Positions 10,764 through 21,767 of a DNA stretch of 64,000 nt are shown piece after piece (positions within the stretch are counted from its first letter, which is position 1; the number at the start of each line of letters is the position of its first letter). The position numbers and the translations under genes are program-made. Under the pieces are notes generated by a model. That model searched no databases. It saw only the letters and a list, made by a program, of their open reading frames with translations, and was not told the origin of the DNA. This DNA comes from Erinaceus europaeus (Eukaryota > Chordata > Mammalia > Eulipotyphla > Erinaceidae): positions 1 to 64,000 of the forward strand of contig NW_026647263.1 of assembly GCF_950295315.1 (NCBI RefSeq), read 5' to 3'.

Positions 10764-10860
10764 GGTTCATAGGTATATACCCTACTTCTAGTGATATCAC
10801 AGAATCTTAATGCCAACACTCTCAAAAATGTTTTTTTTCTTTTTAGTATTTATTTATTTT

Positions 10861-11020
10861 TTCTTAAAGGTTTTATTTATTTGTTAGTGATAAAGATAGG
10901 AGGAAAGAGAGAAAGAACCAGACATCACTCTGGTACATGTCCTGCTAGGGACTGAACTTGGTACCTCATGCTTGAGAGACCAGTGCAATGCTTCCTCCAC
11001 TGTGCTACCTCCCAGACCAC
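10861..11020 (-). mobile_element. S3 SINE
   Basis: Antisense copy with TTTTATTTATTTGTTAGTGA tail complement, CATCACTCTGGTACATGTCC and CTACCTCCCAGACCAC head complement. Confidence 0.85.
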
Positions 11021-11223
11021 TATTTATTCTTTTTATAATAATGACAGAAGGCAATTGAGAGGAGAGGGGAATGGAGAGGGAGAGAGGGAACATTAGATAT
11101 TAGCAAATTGTTTTACCACTCCTGAAATTTCTTTCCCCCTGCAGATGGGAACCCGAAACTTGAACCTAGTTCCTTGTGCATGATTACTTATGTGCTTTAC
11201 CTAGATTACTATCCAAGGCCCCC
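11021..11223 (-). mobile_element. S2 SINE, diverged
   Basis: It follows the S3 copy directly. CCCCCTGCAGATGGGAAC and a degraded head ending CCAAGGCCCC are visible. Confidence 0.6.
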
Positions 11224-11231
11224 AAATTTAT

Positions 11232-11525
11232 AAATTTTTTTTTTCATATTTCTCCCAGGGCTATTGCCGGGGCCCAGTGCCAGCAGGATAAATCCACCAC
11301 TCCTGGAGATGATATATTCTTCCTTTTAAAAATGTTTATTTATTTTTTCTTTGATAAAACAGATAGAATTTAAGGAGGAAGTGTAGGCTATAGCTGGAAA
11401 GAGAAAGAAAAGCACCTACTCTTAATGCTTCTCCTCTGTAGATATGTAGATAGGGAGCAGGTCTCACACCCACGTCCTTGTACACAGTAAAGTCTGCACT
11501 TACCTGTTGTGTCACCACCCAGTTA
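11232..11525 (-). mobile_element. SINE with Ext module, diverged
   Basis: The Ext module complement (GGGCTATTGCCGGGGCCCAG, CCACCACTCCTGGAG) is followed by an AT-rich linker, a GGAAAGAGAAAGAAAAGCAC body and a head complement ending GTGTCACCACCCAG. Confidence 0.7.
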
Positions 11526-11574
11526 CTTTGTTCTTCCTTTATATAGTCTAGGAATGTGTTATAAACTTTGGTTT

Positions 11575-11700
11575 CTCTCTCTTCCTTTCCTCCCTCCCTC
11601 CCTTTTTTCCTTCCTTCCTTCTTTCCTTCCTTCACTCCTCCCTCCCTCCCTCCCTTCCTTCCTTCCTTTCTTTATTCCTTCTCCTCCTCTTCTGTTATAG
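11575..11700 (+). repeat. CCTT/CCCT pyrimidine-rich repeat
   Basis: About 125 bases that are almost purely pyrimidine, in CCTT, CCCT and CTTT units. The low-complexity ORFs read across it are artefacts. Confidence 0.9.
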
Positions 11701-11819
11701 TTTCTTCTGAATTTGCTTCTTCACTATTCATGTGACATCTAGCAAAGTCAGAGTTGCATGACATTTCCCCCATCTCACCATGGGACTTCATATTAAAACA
11801 TGATAGTGGTAATAGCAAG

Positions 11820-11822
<3 letters not shown>

Positions 11823-11871
<49 letters not shown>
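11823..11871 (+). repeat. (CA)n microsatellite
   Basis: About 24 CA units. Confidence 0.95.
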
Positions 11872-11875
<4 letters not shown>

Positions 11876-12425
11876 TTATAGATTTGTAGAAGAAAAGTGA
11901 ATCATTTGATTACATTGAGTTGAGAACTGGAAGTACTCTAACACTATGGGCTGGAAGAGGCTAAGAAAATTTTATGTGTCATATAATATTTCCACACAGA
12001 TTTTAGAGACCAAGATTACATTCAGTCCATCACTTCATGGAGCATTGTGACTCAACATTATTGCTCTAATCCTGCTCAACATCAAATCCTGGCAATTGAA
12101 TAAAATAAGAAATGAGACAATGTTGAAAATACATCAAGTAATTTCCAAGATTTCAAAGAAGATGTTTTTGGAAAATACATTGCTTCATGTATATTATTCC
12201 TAAATTAGGTGCATGATGTATTCCACTTACACACCAAGGGTTCTTTTTCACATCTAGTCAAATACAAAGACTGCCTGCTGTTCCCAGCATTTGGCTAGGA
12301 TACAGGTAATGCATTTCCTTGTGAATATGTCTTTGGTCTGTTAACTCAGTGAGCTAGTAATTGAGATTGAACTGCTTCAAACAGGCACACACATAACAAA
12401 TTAAAAGCTAGTACAAGCAGACATG

Positions 12426-12428
<3 letters not shown>
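11872..12428 (+). other. Unique stretch
   Basis: Nothing recognised between two CA microsatellites. Confidence 0.6.

Positions 12429-12468
<40 letters not shown>
12429..12468 (+). repeat. (CA)n microsatellite
   Basis: About 20 CA units. Confidence 0.95.
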
Positions 12469-12469
<1 letters not shown>

Positions 12470-12639
12470 TTCTAAATTACTTTAAGAAATATTGTGAGTT
12501 ATGTCTGTTTGTGTGAGTGGTCTTAAGGAATTATAAACAATGAATTCTATGAACTGTTTTTCTTCCTGTGTAAATGCTCTTGGGCATACTACTATACAAA
12601 ACAATTTAAGGATGAATATCTTGGGTTCAGTACTTTTGA

Positions 12640-12905
12640 AAAAAAATGATTTTATTTATTTATTCCCTTTTGTTGTCCTTGTTTTATTGTTGTAGTTATT
12701 ATTATTATTGTCATCATTGTTGGATAGGACAGAGAGAAATGGAGAGAGGAGGGGAGACAGAGAGGGGGAGAGAAAGACAGACACCTGCAGACCTGCTTCA
12801 CCACTTGTGAAGTGACTCCCCCACCCCCCGCAGGTGGGGAGCCAGGGGCTGGAACAGGAATCCTTATGCTGATCCTTGATTTGCTGCACTACCACTTGAC
12901 TCCCA
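12640..12905 (-). mobile_element. S1 SINE
   Basis: Antisense, near full length: tail complement TTATTCCCTTTTGTTGTCCT, GGATAGGACAGAGAGAAATG, CACCTGCAGACCTGCTTCAC and a head ending CCACTTGACTCCC. A run of C near 12825 interrupts the conserved GCAGGTGGGGAGCC block. Confidence 0.9.
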
Positions 12906-13047
12906 GTGCTTTTAGAAAGTTCTAAGAGGTGTGGCTTTTTTTTCCTTTTTGGAAAATAGAACAGATAACATCAATCTCTACGATATAAATAACTTAACTT
13001 AGACTTTCTCAAACATGTTTCTGTAGACGTGGAAGAACACCATTAAA

Positions 13048-13235
13048 GACTGAAGCAATAGGGCCAGTGAGATTACTCACATGGAAGTTCTTCTACTTTA
13101 TAATGTGTGAGGGCCAGATCTGAGCCTGGGAAGCTTTAGTGCCCTGGCCCCTCTCCCTTTCTCTCTCTCTCTCTCTCTTCTTTTTGTCTCTGATGGAGTT
13201 CAGACCCAGGAAGTACCATTAAAGATATCCACAAA
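13048..13235 (+). mobile_element. S4 SINE (older tRNA-like)
   Basis: GGGCCAGTGAGATTACTCAC, then TAATGTGTGAGGGCCAGATC, GGAAGCTTTAGTGCCCTGG and a CT tract. The same architecture recurs at 15.49 kb and antisense at 20.24 kb and 42.93 kb. Confidence 0.65.
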
Positions 13236-13482
13236 AAAGCACATCAATACTAAAGATTGAAGCAATGTCACAACATATGATAATGAATACATTTACAAAT
13301 GTGTATTATTCAAAGTTCTATAGTACATTTCTCGCATTTCACAAAGATGGAGCTTTTTCTGTCTTATGGTACAAGCTTTTTCTGTGATAGTTCTGGACTT
13401 CATTGATAATATAAGTATGGCAACCACCACAATAGTAAATAACATAAACTTTCTGGAGTGTGTCACTCTGAGCAAGTTTAAT

Positions 13483-13504
13483 TAAAAAAAAAAAAAAAAA
13501 AAAA
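13483..13504 (+). repeat. Poly-A run
   Basis: About 22 A residues with no recognisable retroposon body upstream. Confidence 0.9.
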
Positions 13505-14182
13505 GCCGAAACAGTTCTGTAGGATGGCAATGATGAAGTTGATGTGTCAACAGTGAAGACTATAGAAGTCCATCTGTAAAAAATAACTAGACATTGTCCG
13601 GAAAAAAAATTGGTGGTTAAGTAACTTCTACGTGACCCTAAAAAAAATGATTATCTGAAAAAAAAAAATTAAGATGAAAGCAGTACTTAATATTGTTTGT
13701 TGTCTGTCTAGCTTATTTCAACTTTGACCTGACAGAACTCTTAAGTTTTTATGAGTACTTATCCCACCAGCCTCAATTCTAATCATGAAGGAAGTTTTTG
13801 ATCAGTGTTATTAAAGGGCAACGGACTTCCTTTGCTGCTTTGGAGAGCTTCTTGGTTCAGTTAATCTCTCTGACCATTCACATATGTTTGTACCCTGGCT
13901 CTCTTCTTGACTGTTGTCAGTGCTTTCCCCAACAGATTTTCATCAGATTTCCCTAAATTATATTTAAATTTAAATTTCTTGTATAACTCCAGAAAAATTT
14001 TGAAAAGTAACCTTGGAATTCTAAACCGTTTGATATAGAGAAAACTACTGATACTTAATCCTGAAAAGATAAACTACTTAAGCAATAATTCAGTATCTTC
14101 TTACACCAGAACTGGAGAGATAGATTTTCTTTCCTTTATCTTTTCTTTTTTCCAAGGGCTAGACCTTTTCACCACTTCTTTT
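13505..14182 (+). other. Unique AT-rich stretch
   Basis: No repeat or coding signal recognised. Confidence 0.6.
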
Positions 14183-14461
14183 CTTTTCTTTTTTTTTTTT
14201 TTTTAATATGTATTTATGTATTCCCTTTTGTTGCACTTGTTTTATGGCTGTTGTTATTGATGTCATTGTTGTTGCATAGGACAGAGAGAAATGGAGAGAG
14301 GAAGGGAACACAGAGAGACAGAAAGACACCTGCAGACCAGTTTCACCGCCTGGGAAGCGACTCCCCTGCAGGTGGGGAGCCGGGGGCTCGAACCGGGATC
14401 CTTAAGCAGGTCCTTGCGCTTTGCGCCACCTGCGCTTAACCCACTGTGCTAGCGCCTGACC
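14183..14461 (-). mobile_element. S1 SINE, GC-rich and young-looking
   Basis: A well-preserved antisense copy. The B-box complement GGCTCGAACCGGGATCC and head GCGCCACCTGCGCTTAACCC retain CpGs. A CCACTTCTTTTCTT-like target duplication flanks it (CCACTTATTTTCTT downstream). Confidence 0.92.
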
Positions 14462-14559
14462 ACTTATTTTCTTACCACATCTCTTGCAGAAAATAAGTTA
14501 AATTGTGGCAAATATTTAGATAGTAAAGATGTTTCCTTTCCCAAGTTCTTTCCTGTCTT

Positions 14560-14715
14560 TATGGAACTTTTTTTTTTTATTGGGGGGATTAATGGTTTAC
14601 AGTCAACAGTGGAATGCTGTAGTAGAGTGGCACTTCTCAGTTTTGTTACCGAACAATCTAACTCCCTCTAGGTCGTCTTCTGCCGTCATGGGAACATTTT
14701 TTTCTTTAATGGTTG
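14560..14715 (-). mobile_element. L1 3' UTR end
   Basis: Antisense: TTTTTTTATTGGGGGGATTA, AATGGTTTACAGTCAACAGT, then CTCCCTCTAGGTCGTCTTCT and GCCGTCATGGGAACAT. It is the complement of the L1 3' end seen at 930-1054. Confidence 0.75.
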
Positions 14716-14962
14716 GTTTCTTAATTTCCTAATGAAATATATCCTAAAAGAAATTAAGAACAATGTTAGAGACCTTGGTAAATGAGAGTTGGAGTTGATA
14801 TATTCGGAGTTGGAAATTTTACTGACATGGGATATCTTTCATCATCTCTAGTGTGTTATGTAAACTATCTGACTGTTTTTGGTGGTGTCACATCAGGATT
14901 TAAGATGGCAGATGCATGGAGACTGATTTCTTAGTAGAAATCTAAAGCACAACTTGGCGTGC

Positions 14963-15150
14963 AGGGCCAGGTGGTGCAACTCGGGTTTGAGTACTCATAT
15001 GTGTGTGAGGACCCAGGTGAAAGCCCTTGGGCTTCGTGAGCGGTAAAGCAGTGCAGTGTAGCTCTCCATCTTCCCCTCGCCTTTTGATTTCTCTCCGTTT
15101 CTATCCAAAATACGTAAGTACATAGGAATAAAAGTAAAAGTACTAGCCAT
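14963..15150 (+). mobile_element. S2 SINE
   Basis: GGGCCAGGTGGTGCAACTCG head and GAGGACCCAGGTGAAAGCCC, with part of the body deleted and a tail of AAAATACG-type repeats. Confidence 0.75.
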
Positions 15151-15484
15151 ACAAAGCATCAAAGGAAACAATGGCCTCATGTGGTTCAGTGTCAGAAAGG
15201 AGAGAATTAGAAGATACGAAGGAGCAAAGTTATCCTTTGACTATAATTTGATTCTTGGTAAAAGAGGCAAGGACAGACGATTAATCTCCTCGTGTTCATG
15301 GGAGGTGTTTTGCCATATTGTGTTAATTGTACTATTGTCAATAACTATGTATGATTAATGGTGAGGTTGCTTCTAATTATAGAAAAAATAATTCAAAATA
15401 TATTTGGAATAATGGTCAGAATTATAGCTCCAAAAGCTGCAACACAAGGTATACTTTAATGAGTTCGGGTTAAGAACACTAGTG
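15151..15484 (+). other. Unique stretch
   Basis: No repeat or coding signal recognised. Confidence 0.55.
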
Positions 15485-15680
15485 TGTCAGGCCAGCAAAA
15501 TCATTCACTTGGATATGTGCATCTTTGTCATGCATAGAGCCTAGGTTCCAGTCCTGCCCCCACTAAGCACAATGAATGATGCTTCTGAGCTATGGTCACT
15601 TTCACTTTTTTTCTCTCTCTGTTTCTTTGTTTCTGTCTCTATTTTCTGGGGGTAAAAAGTCTTCATGGTGTATTGAAGCT
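15485..15680 (+). mobile_element. S4 SINE
   Basis: CAGGCCAGCAAAATCATTCA, GAGCCTAGGTTCCAGTCCTG (B-box region), GCCCCCACTAAGCACAATGA and a CT tract. It is the same group as 13048-13235. Confidence 0.65.
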
Positions 15681-15873
15681 CTTGCAATGCCAAAAAAACA
15701 AAGGCTAGAGTTCAGAAGTGTCGAATGTTAATGAGATAATTTAAAAGCTTTTCTATTTGCATGGCATGTTGACTGTTCTTTGAAATATTGTCTTCTTCTT
15801 TTGATAGTCTTCCTTTTTGGTGTGTGCCATTCTTCTTTCTGATCCGTTAGAAGTCCTTTCACATTTTACCCAA

Positions 15874-16286
15874 TGTTGTTGAGGTGGTCTGGTGTCGGGC
15901 TGCACCGCGGAGAAGAGAGCGGACGTCCAGAGCAAAGGGGTACACAGATCTTTATTATAGGATGGGGGGGGAGGTTGGGTTCAGACCACGTGGAGCCAGC
16001 CAGCAATGGCCGACCACGGGGGGAGAGCAGGGAGCGAGACCTCAGAGAGGGAGAGCCGAGAGCCCAGAGAGAGAGAGGGGAGGGGTGAGGGGGCTTTTTA
16101 TTGGGCGACAACCAGGGGTGACGTGTAGGGCCAGGATTGGTTGAAAGGGGGCACTCTAGGATTTAGCGGGGCATAGAAAAACCTGGGGGCAGAGCCAGGA
16201 TTGGTTGAAAGGGGGCACTCTAAGATTTAGCGGGGCATAGAAAAACCTGGGGGCGGAGACTGCATCAGAATAAGTCCTCAGCAACA
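15874..16286 (-). mobile_element. Solo LTR, class II ERV type
   Basis: Seen: a 413-base block ending in near-perfect inverted termini (TGTTGTTGAGG at 15874-15884; CCTCAGCAACA at 16276-16286). It is flanked by identical 6-base repeats ACCCAA at 15868-15873 and 16287-16292. On the minus strand a CCAATAAAAAG promoter-like box lies near 16094-16104 and AATAAA at 15951-15956. Known: 6-base target duplications and TG...CA ends are typical of betaretrovirus-like (class II) LTRs. Inferred: a provirus inserted here and recombined out, leaving one LTR. It differs in sequence from the LTRs at 32.7-41 kb and is GC-rich with retained CpGs, so it may be younger. Confidence 0.92.
16131..16258 (-). repeat. 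64-base tandem duplication inside solo LTR U3
   Basis: Two head-to-tail units (16131-16194 and 16195-16258) differ at about two positions. Each contains GGATTGG (CCAAT on the minus strand), AAAGGGGGCACTCTA and GGCATAGAAAAACC. The duplication lies upstream of the promoter-like box in LTR orientation, where duplicated enhancers are common in retroviral U3. Confidence 0.9.
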
Positions 16287-16309
16287 ACCCAAGATAAGGG
16301 ACAGGAAAC

Positions 16310-16640
16310 TATTTTGTCACTCAGTGGAATCATATTAAGTAGAATGAGAAGAACAAACACTGGATGATCTCACTTATACGAGTTACTCAGAAAACAAGAC
16401 AGGAAAAGGGAAAAAGAGGACAAAACTTGGACAGGTTGAGGTGTTTTTCAGTAAAACAAACAAACAAACAAACAAAAACTGGACTAGTGGGAAAAAGGGT
16501 GTAGAAGTCCTGGGACATGATAATGAAAAGCTATTTGAGTTGACAGAGTGTTATATGCAGATATTTTATTATAGGGAGTTAAGTCTTTGTACTAAATATC
16601 AATAACTCCTGCAAACTCTTATTTCTTCAATAACATGCCT
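16310..16640 (+). pseudogene. Old L1 ORF2 end / 3' UTR
   Basis: GGAATCATATTAAGTAGAAT and GGATGATCTCACTTATACG are the characteristic codons at the L1 ORF2 C-terminus. They are followed by diverged 3' UTR with an ACAAACAAACAAACAAAC tract. Orientation is sense; the frame is decayed. Confidence 0.65.
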
Positions 16641-16716
16641 GGGGAAAACAATAAATAAAAATAACTTCATATTGTAAAACAAGCCTATTTACAAGTCAAA
16701 TTAAAAGTTGAGGGTC

Positions 16717-17024
16717 GGGAGTCAGGTGGTAGAGCAGCAGGTTAAGCTCAAGTGGCACAAAGCACAAGGACTGCAGTTAAGGATCAAGGTTCGAGCCCCC
16801 CCCCACACCAGCTCCCCACCTGCAGGGGAGTCGCTTCACAGGCGGTGAAGCAGGTGTGTAGGTGTCTGTCTTTCTCTCCCCCTCTCTGACTTCCCCTCCT
16901 CTCTCCATTTCTCTCTGTCCTCTCCAACAACGACAACATCAATAACAACGATAACAATTGCAACAATAAAACAAGGGCAACAAAAGGAAACAAATAAAAA
17001 TAGTAAAAAAAGTTTTTTTTAAAA
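16717..17024 (+). mobile_element. S1 SINE
   Basis: Full-length sense copy with 14-base target duplication AAAAGTTGAGGGTC (16703-16716 and 17025-17038). The B box GGTTCGAGCCC is intact and followed by a C-run. The body and CAACAACGACAACATCAATA tail are preserved. Confidence 0.95.
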
Positions 17025-17038
17025 AAAAGTTGAGGGTC

Positions 17039-17539
17039 TCCTGTTTTTGAGGATTTTGTCCTAATATTCTCCCTTTCACATGTAGGAAGATAAGTGCACA
17101 CCAAGGTAACACTGAGAAAGAGAAAGGCATAGCAGTAGCCACTCTATTTTTGTACCCATTTTGGCTTGTTGGGATTTGAGATTATAACTGGATTTGAAAT
17201 TATAACTGTATAAAAGTGTTCTCCACTTGAGCTGGCCATATATGACTTAGTGTGGCCACCTCCTTAACACCACATGATTAATATGTTATATTTTTCATAC
17301 AAATATGGAAATGGGAACTTCTGTAGTTAAAGAAATATGGAAGCCAAATAGCAGATATTTGAGAGTCACATAACTATTTTGGATAAGAAATTATCATTCA
17401 CAAAAGCTTTATATGCCCAGAGTGACGCATGAGGTATTAAATTGAGATGGTAGTGATGGTGGTGGCAGTAAGTGTGATGCTGGTAGTAAGTAAGATGACA
17501 GAAATGCTTAGATGTTAATACTCAATAATAATAAATCTT
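17039..17539 (+). other. Unique stretch
   Basis: No repeat or coding signal recognised. Confidence 0.55.
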
Positions 17540-17793
17540 GCAGATGTTTGCCACCACGGGTATCGCTGGAGTTTGGTATCTGCACAATTCTATGGTTCCT
17601 AGCAGAAATATAGATGATCTAAATATACAGAGGCATTGTGAGAGATAGAAAGAGGAGATCGAGAGAGTGATCAAGAACTGCTCCGCTGCTCATGACGGTT
17701 TCTCCCCGCAGATAGGGAATAGGGCCTTGAACCAGGGTTCCTGTGCAGATAATATGTGCACTCTGCTGGGTGAGCCACCGCCCAGCTCCTTGC
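17540..17793 (-). mobile_element. SINE with Ext module, diverged
   Basis: Antisense Ext remnant (GGTATCGCTGGAGTTTGGTA), a purine-rich body, CTTGAACCAGGGTTCCTGTG and head complement GTGAGCCACCGCCCAGC. Confidence 0.7.
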
Positions 17794-17809
17794 AATCTGT
17801 TTCTAACAG

Positions 17810-17938
17810 TGTTTATTATTTTATTTATTCATAAGAGAGCAGGGCCAAGACACTCCTTCTACCTATGTAGTACACAGGGCTCGAACTTCAGGCATAGAAA
17901 GTCCTATGCTCTGTCCTCTAAATCATGTTCCTGGATGT
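17810..17938 (-). mobile_element. Old SINE remnant (S5-like)
   Basis: TTTATTATTTTATTTATTCA tail complement, then CACAGGGCTCGAACTTCAGG (B-box complement) and ATCATGTTCCTGG. Group assignment is tentative. Confidence 0.45.
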
Positions 17939-18216
17939 TCTGTAAGCTCTTGCTCTTGGCAAATGAAATTCTGTTTATTACTAAGACAGGAGTATTTACT
18001 CTGGTCATCATTGTCATGAAGAGAAATCATACACATATAGAGACTCTGAAAACTGTAGGCAAGGTAATTATTTGAGATTCATGTTGAATTTAAAGATTTT
18101 TTTTTTAATTTTCAAAATGTTGTCTCATTACAAATGTTTTTTAAAATTCTGGATTTGTTGATTTAACTTTGTTATAAAATACCCGTTCATCAAATATTTC
18201 TTGTATAAGAACTATA

Positions 18217-18220
<4 letters not shown>

Positions 18221-18261
<41 letters not shown>
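18221..18261 (+). repeat. (GT)n microsatellite
   Basis: About 20 GT units. Confidence 0.95.
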
Positions 18262-18264
<3 letters not shown>

Positions 18265-19468
18265 ACCTATTTCTAAGATTAGTTTACATTTTCACATTAA
18301 AATACAACATCTTAAGGGATACCTATAACCCAGAAATGATGGAATTACATTCCAGTGGTGTTCACAACAATTTATAGGTCTCATGTTAGAAGCATAGAAC
18401 TGTTTTTTGACTTTCATTCACTATTTCTCCATGAAAACTTTTGAGAGCCATGGAAATGGGAAGCTAAGAGAACTTTATTTGACAAACAGATGCCTTAATT
18501 ATATTTCTCTACTTTTTCATTTTTTTCTTTAATACCATAAATGTTTACACATGCATATGGTACAGGAAATTCTCAAGAAGGTTAAGAATTTGTTTAGACT
18601 GATCTAATTGGTTTATTGGCTTAGCTACAAGAGCTTTTGAAAAGAACATGTGGAATATCTTAATGATAACTTTTTTCCCCAGATTCAAGTCAAATGGAAG
18701 AAATCTTCAGTGCATTCCACCAGTGTCTTTCTGAGCTAAACAGGCACAAGTTCACATAGGTTACTACCTTTTAAGAATATTATATGCAGAGAGTTGATAT
18801 GTGTCTCTTAGAGCTAAATACTTTTCTCTCAGACTCTTCCCACCTCTTCTATCACATTAATTGCTGCTAATATTTCCTAAGACTCTTTTGATTTTTACTT
18901 GTCTGATTCAGAAAAGCAATAAATAAACAAATAAATAAATACATCTTAAACTCCATTTTCATCATGGCATGCCTTAGTCTTAAAGTCTATACGAGTTCCT
19001 AACCCTACAATTGAGAGACCAAAAAACTTTATATTTTCAGTGTGTAAGGCATGTGTTTTCCTTGTATATTTATTATGTTTCTACTTGTTGATCTACTTGT
19101 TGTAAAGGTCAATTATATATATATATATGGCAGTAATCATCTCTGACATGATTATTGCAGATGCTTAAGTGTTAGGAGGTAAGATGTGTGATTTTACATA
19201 GAATAGCAAAGCTCAGTCATTTATTTTTTTTGTAAGAGATCTAGTACAGTGAACTAAAAGAAAAATGACTATATACACAGCGATAAGCATGATTCTTGGG
19301 AAAGAATCTTAGCTGTTTAAAATGTTACCTGAAAATGGGTACTTAATGAAAGTCTATAGATAATTATAAGATGACTCATATGTTGATAGACACACCAAAT
19401 GTTTCATGGGAAGCACTTGAGAAACTATTTGAACACTCAAACACTATGACAATTATTATGGCTATTTT
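18262..19468 (+). other. Unique AT-rich stretch
   Basis: No repeat, conserved ORF or regulatory signature recognised. Confidence 0.6.
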
Positions 19469-19777
19469 TTGCCTCCAGGGTTATTGCTAGGGCTCAGTGT
19501 CTGCATTATTAATCTACTTCTCCTGGAAGCCACTTTTCCCCCCCATTTCGTTGCCCTTGTTGTTATTGTTGTTGTTGGATAAGACAAGAGAAATCAAGAG
19601 AGGATACAAAGACATGAGGTGGGGGAAGAGAAAGTTAGACACCTGCAGACCTACTTCACCACTTGTGCAGCGAACCTCCTGCAGGTGGGAAGCCAGGGAC
19701 TTGAACTGAGATCCTTGAGCCAGTCCAGGCACTTTGTGCTATGTGTGTTTAACCTGCTGCTCTACTGCCCAGCCCCA
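19469..19777 (-). mobile_element. S1 SINE with Ext module
   Basis: Antisense order: Ext (TTGCCTCCAGGGTTATTGCT ... CTTCTCCTGGAAGCC), TTGTTGTTATTGTTGTTGTT tail complement, body, CACCTGCAGACCTACTTCAC, and a head ending CTACTGCCCAGCCCC. Confidence 0.85.
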
Positions 19778-19892
19778 TGATTGAATGATCGATTGACTGA
19801 GTCATTCATTCATTCATTTACCTTGGTATCTGCAATGTAAATCAGGAAAGCAAAAACTTGAAACACCGACACTCTCATTTTCAAAAACAAAA

Positions 19893-20042
19893 GAACACTT
19901 TTTAAAAATTTCTTCGTTGGAGGATTGATAGTTTACCGTCCATAGCAAAAATAAGGTGGTTTGTACACGCATAACATTTCTCAGGTTTCCTGACAACAAT
20001 TCAACCCCCACAGGTCCTCCTCTACCAGAATAAAACAAGGCA
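19893..20042 (-). mobile_element. L1 3' UTR end
   Basis: GGAGGATTGATAGTTTACCG, GTTTGTACACGCATAACATT, CAACCCCCACAGGTCCTCCT: the same L1 3' end as at 14560, antisense and diverged. Confidence 0.7.
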
Positions 20043-20234
20043 GATAAAATAGATTTGCTCCTAATTATATAATGGTATACAAAAAAAAAAAAAAAAAAAG
20101 CAGATGCCGGTCAAGTTTTTTGAAAACTGCATCTCCAGCGACTGCAGAGAGAGACTGACTTGTCAGTTAGTGTTAGCAGGCATATAACTAGAATCTAACT
20201 CTGTAAATGTGGACAGTGCCACTTTGGTTCCCAG

Positions 20235-20400
20235 GAATTCACTTATTCAGACAAGAAATAGACAGACAAGTAGAGACGTAAGACCAACATAGCACAGATG
20301 TGTGCTGGTGTGTTGGGGTCTGAACTCCCAGCCTGGGTCATGCACTTGTCTAAGTAGACACACTACCTGGCATGTTATCTTGCTGGCCCGGTTATTTACA
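20235..20400 (-). mobile_element. S4 SINE
   Basis: Antisense: GGGTCTGAACTCCCAGCCTG (B-box complement), GTCATGCACTTGTCTAAGTA, and TTATCTTGCTGGCCCGG as the head complement. Confidence 0.6.
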
Positions 20401-20654
20401 CTTTTAAAGCCCAGGTTATCTCACTCATTTAGTCAGAATAATCCACTTGCTCTTTGGATGTTGACTTCAATGAGTGACAGATATAAATGGACTAGCATAG
20501 AGCCTGACAGAACATATACAATAAGCCTTGTAACCCTGCCTATAATTCCAGGAATACTAGGGACCCCACTTCGACCTCACTGACTTCATCCTGATGTCAA
20601 GCCTAGGTTTGTTATTCTTGTACTCCTCTTTGCTTACCTCTGACACTTCCTTTT

Positions 20655-20875
20655 CTTTTTTAATTTTTTTTAAATCCTTATTTGTTTATTGGATAGAGAT
20701 AGCCAGACATTGAGAGGGAAAGGGGAGATTGAGAGGAAAAAAGACTGAGAGACACCTGCAGCCCTGCTTCACCCCTGCAAATCTTTCCTCCTGCAGGTGG
20801 GAACTGAGGGCTTGAACCTATGTCCTTGCACTTTGTGACAGGTGCACTCAGGCAGGTGCACCACCACCGAACACC
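20655..20875 (-). mobile_element. S2 SINE
   Basis: Antisense: TTATTTGTTTATTGGATAGA, CACCTGCAGCCCTGCTTCAC, TCCTGCAGGTGGGAACTGAG, and a head ending GCACCACCACCGAACA. Confidence 0.85.
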
Positions 20876-20891
20876 AGCATTTTCTTTTCTT

Positions 20892-21171
20892 TTTTTTTAA
20901 ATTTTTATTTATTTCTTTCCTCTTGTTGTTTTATTATTGTAGTTGTTGTTTTTATTGTTGTCGTCGTTGTTGGACAGGACAGAGAGAAATGGAAAGAGGA
21001 GGGGAAGACAGAGAGGGGGAGAGAAAGACAGACACCTGCAGACCTGCTTCACCGCCTGTGAAGGGACTCCCCTGCAGGTGGGGAGCCGGGGGCTCGAACC
21101 GGGATCCTTATGCCGGTCCTTGTGCTTCACGCCACCTGCGCTTAACCCACTGTGCTACTGCCTGACTCCCT
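20892..21171 (-). mobile_element. S1 SINE, young-looking
   Basis: Well-preserved antisense copy with a perfect 15-base duplication GCATTTTCTTTTCTT (20877-20891 and 21172-21186). CpG-rich head GCCACCTGCGCTTAACCC and GGGGGCTCGAACCGGGATCC are intact. Confidence 0.95.
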
Positions 21172-21256
21172 GCATTTTCTTTTCTTGACCCAATCTGAGT
21201 CCATTCTGGAAAGGGACCTTATAAATGAACATCTAACTAAAATACTGATGACAGAA

Positions 21257-21378
21257 TATGAATGTCTACTTATATGAAGAATATATGTCTACTTATATGT
21301 TATATAAGTATAATATTATATGAATATTATATGAAGAATATATGTCTACTTATATGAAGAATATGAATGTCTACTTAT
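21257..21378 (+). repeat. Local tandem repeat, about 23-base unit
   Basis: ATGTCTACTTATATGAAGAA recurs at least three times, with an AT-rich TATATGTTATATAAGTATAA variant between copies. Confidence 0.7.
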
Positions 21379-21394
21379 AGGACATTGTTTAAGT

Positions 21395-21545
21395 CTTTAT
21401 TTTCTTTTTTATTGTTGGGGATTCACTGCTTCAGATGACTATCTTTTCTAGAAAGGGAGAAGACACAGAAAAACGATGCCATCGCACTTCAAAGTGCAGT
21501 GTGGTCTGGGCTGGAACCTGGGCCTTGCACATGACAAGCAGACAT
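21395..21545 (-). mobile_element. S5-like old SINE
   Basis: TTGTTGGGGATTCACTGCTT, then GGGCTGGAACCTGGGCC (B-box complement) and CACATGACAAGCAGACA. The 3' (head) side is split by the S2 insertion that follows. Confidence 0.5.
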
Positions 21546-21546
21546 A

Positions 21547-21752
21547 TTTATTATTTATTTATTTATTATAAGATAGAGACAGAGAGACATTGAGAAGGGA
21601 GGGGGAAATAGAGAGGGAAAGAGGCAGAGGGAGACCTGTTTCACCACTCATGAAGCTTTCCCCAGTACAGGTGGGGACCAGGGTTTTGAACCCTGGTCAC
21701 TTCACTCTGTGATATGTGAGCTTAACTAGGTGAGCTGCCACTTGGCCCCTCA
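21547..21752 (-). mobile_element. S2 SINE nested in older SINE
   Basis: Antisense: TTATTTATTTATTATAAGAT, GGCAGAGGGAGACCTGTTTC, GGGTTTTGAACCCTGG, CCACTTGGCCCCT. Its AGCAGACATATTT / AGCAGGCATATTT flanks mark the target duplication within the older SINE. Confidence 0.85.
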
Positions 21753-21767
21753 AAGCAGGCATATTTG

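Noticed and set aside
16750..16830. tRNA gene-like A and B boxes, here and in every S1/S2 copy
   Set aside because: They sit in SINE heads followed by fixed SINE bodies and A-rich tails with target duplications. No cloverleaf with a CCA-ready acceptor stem is present.
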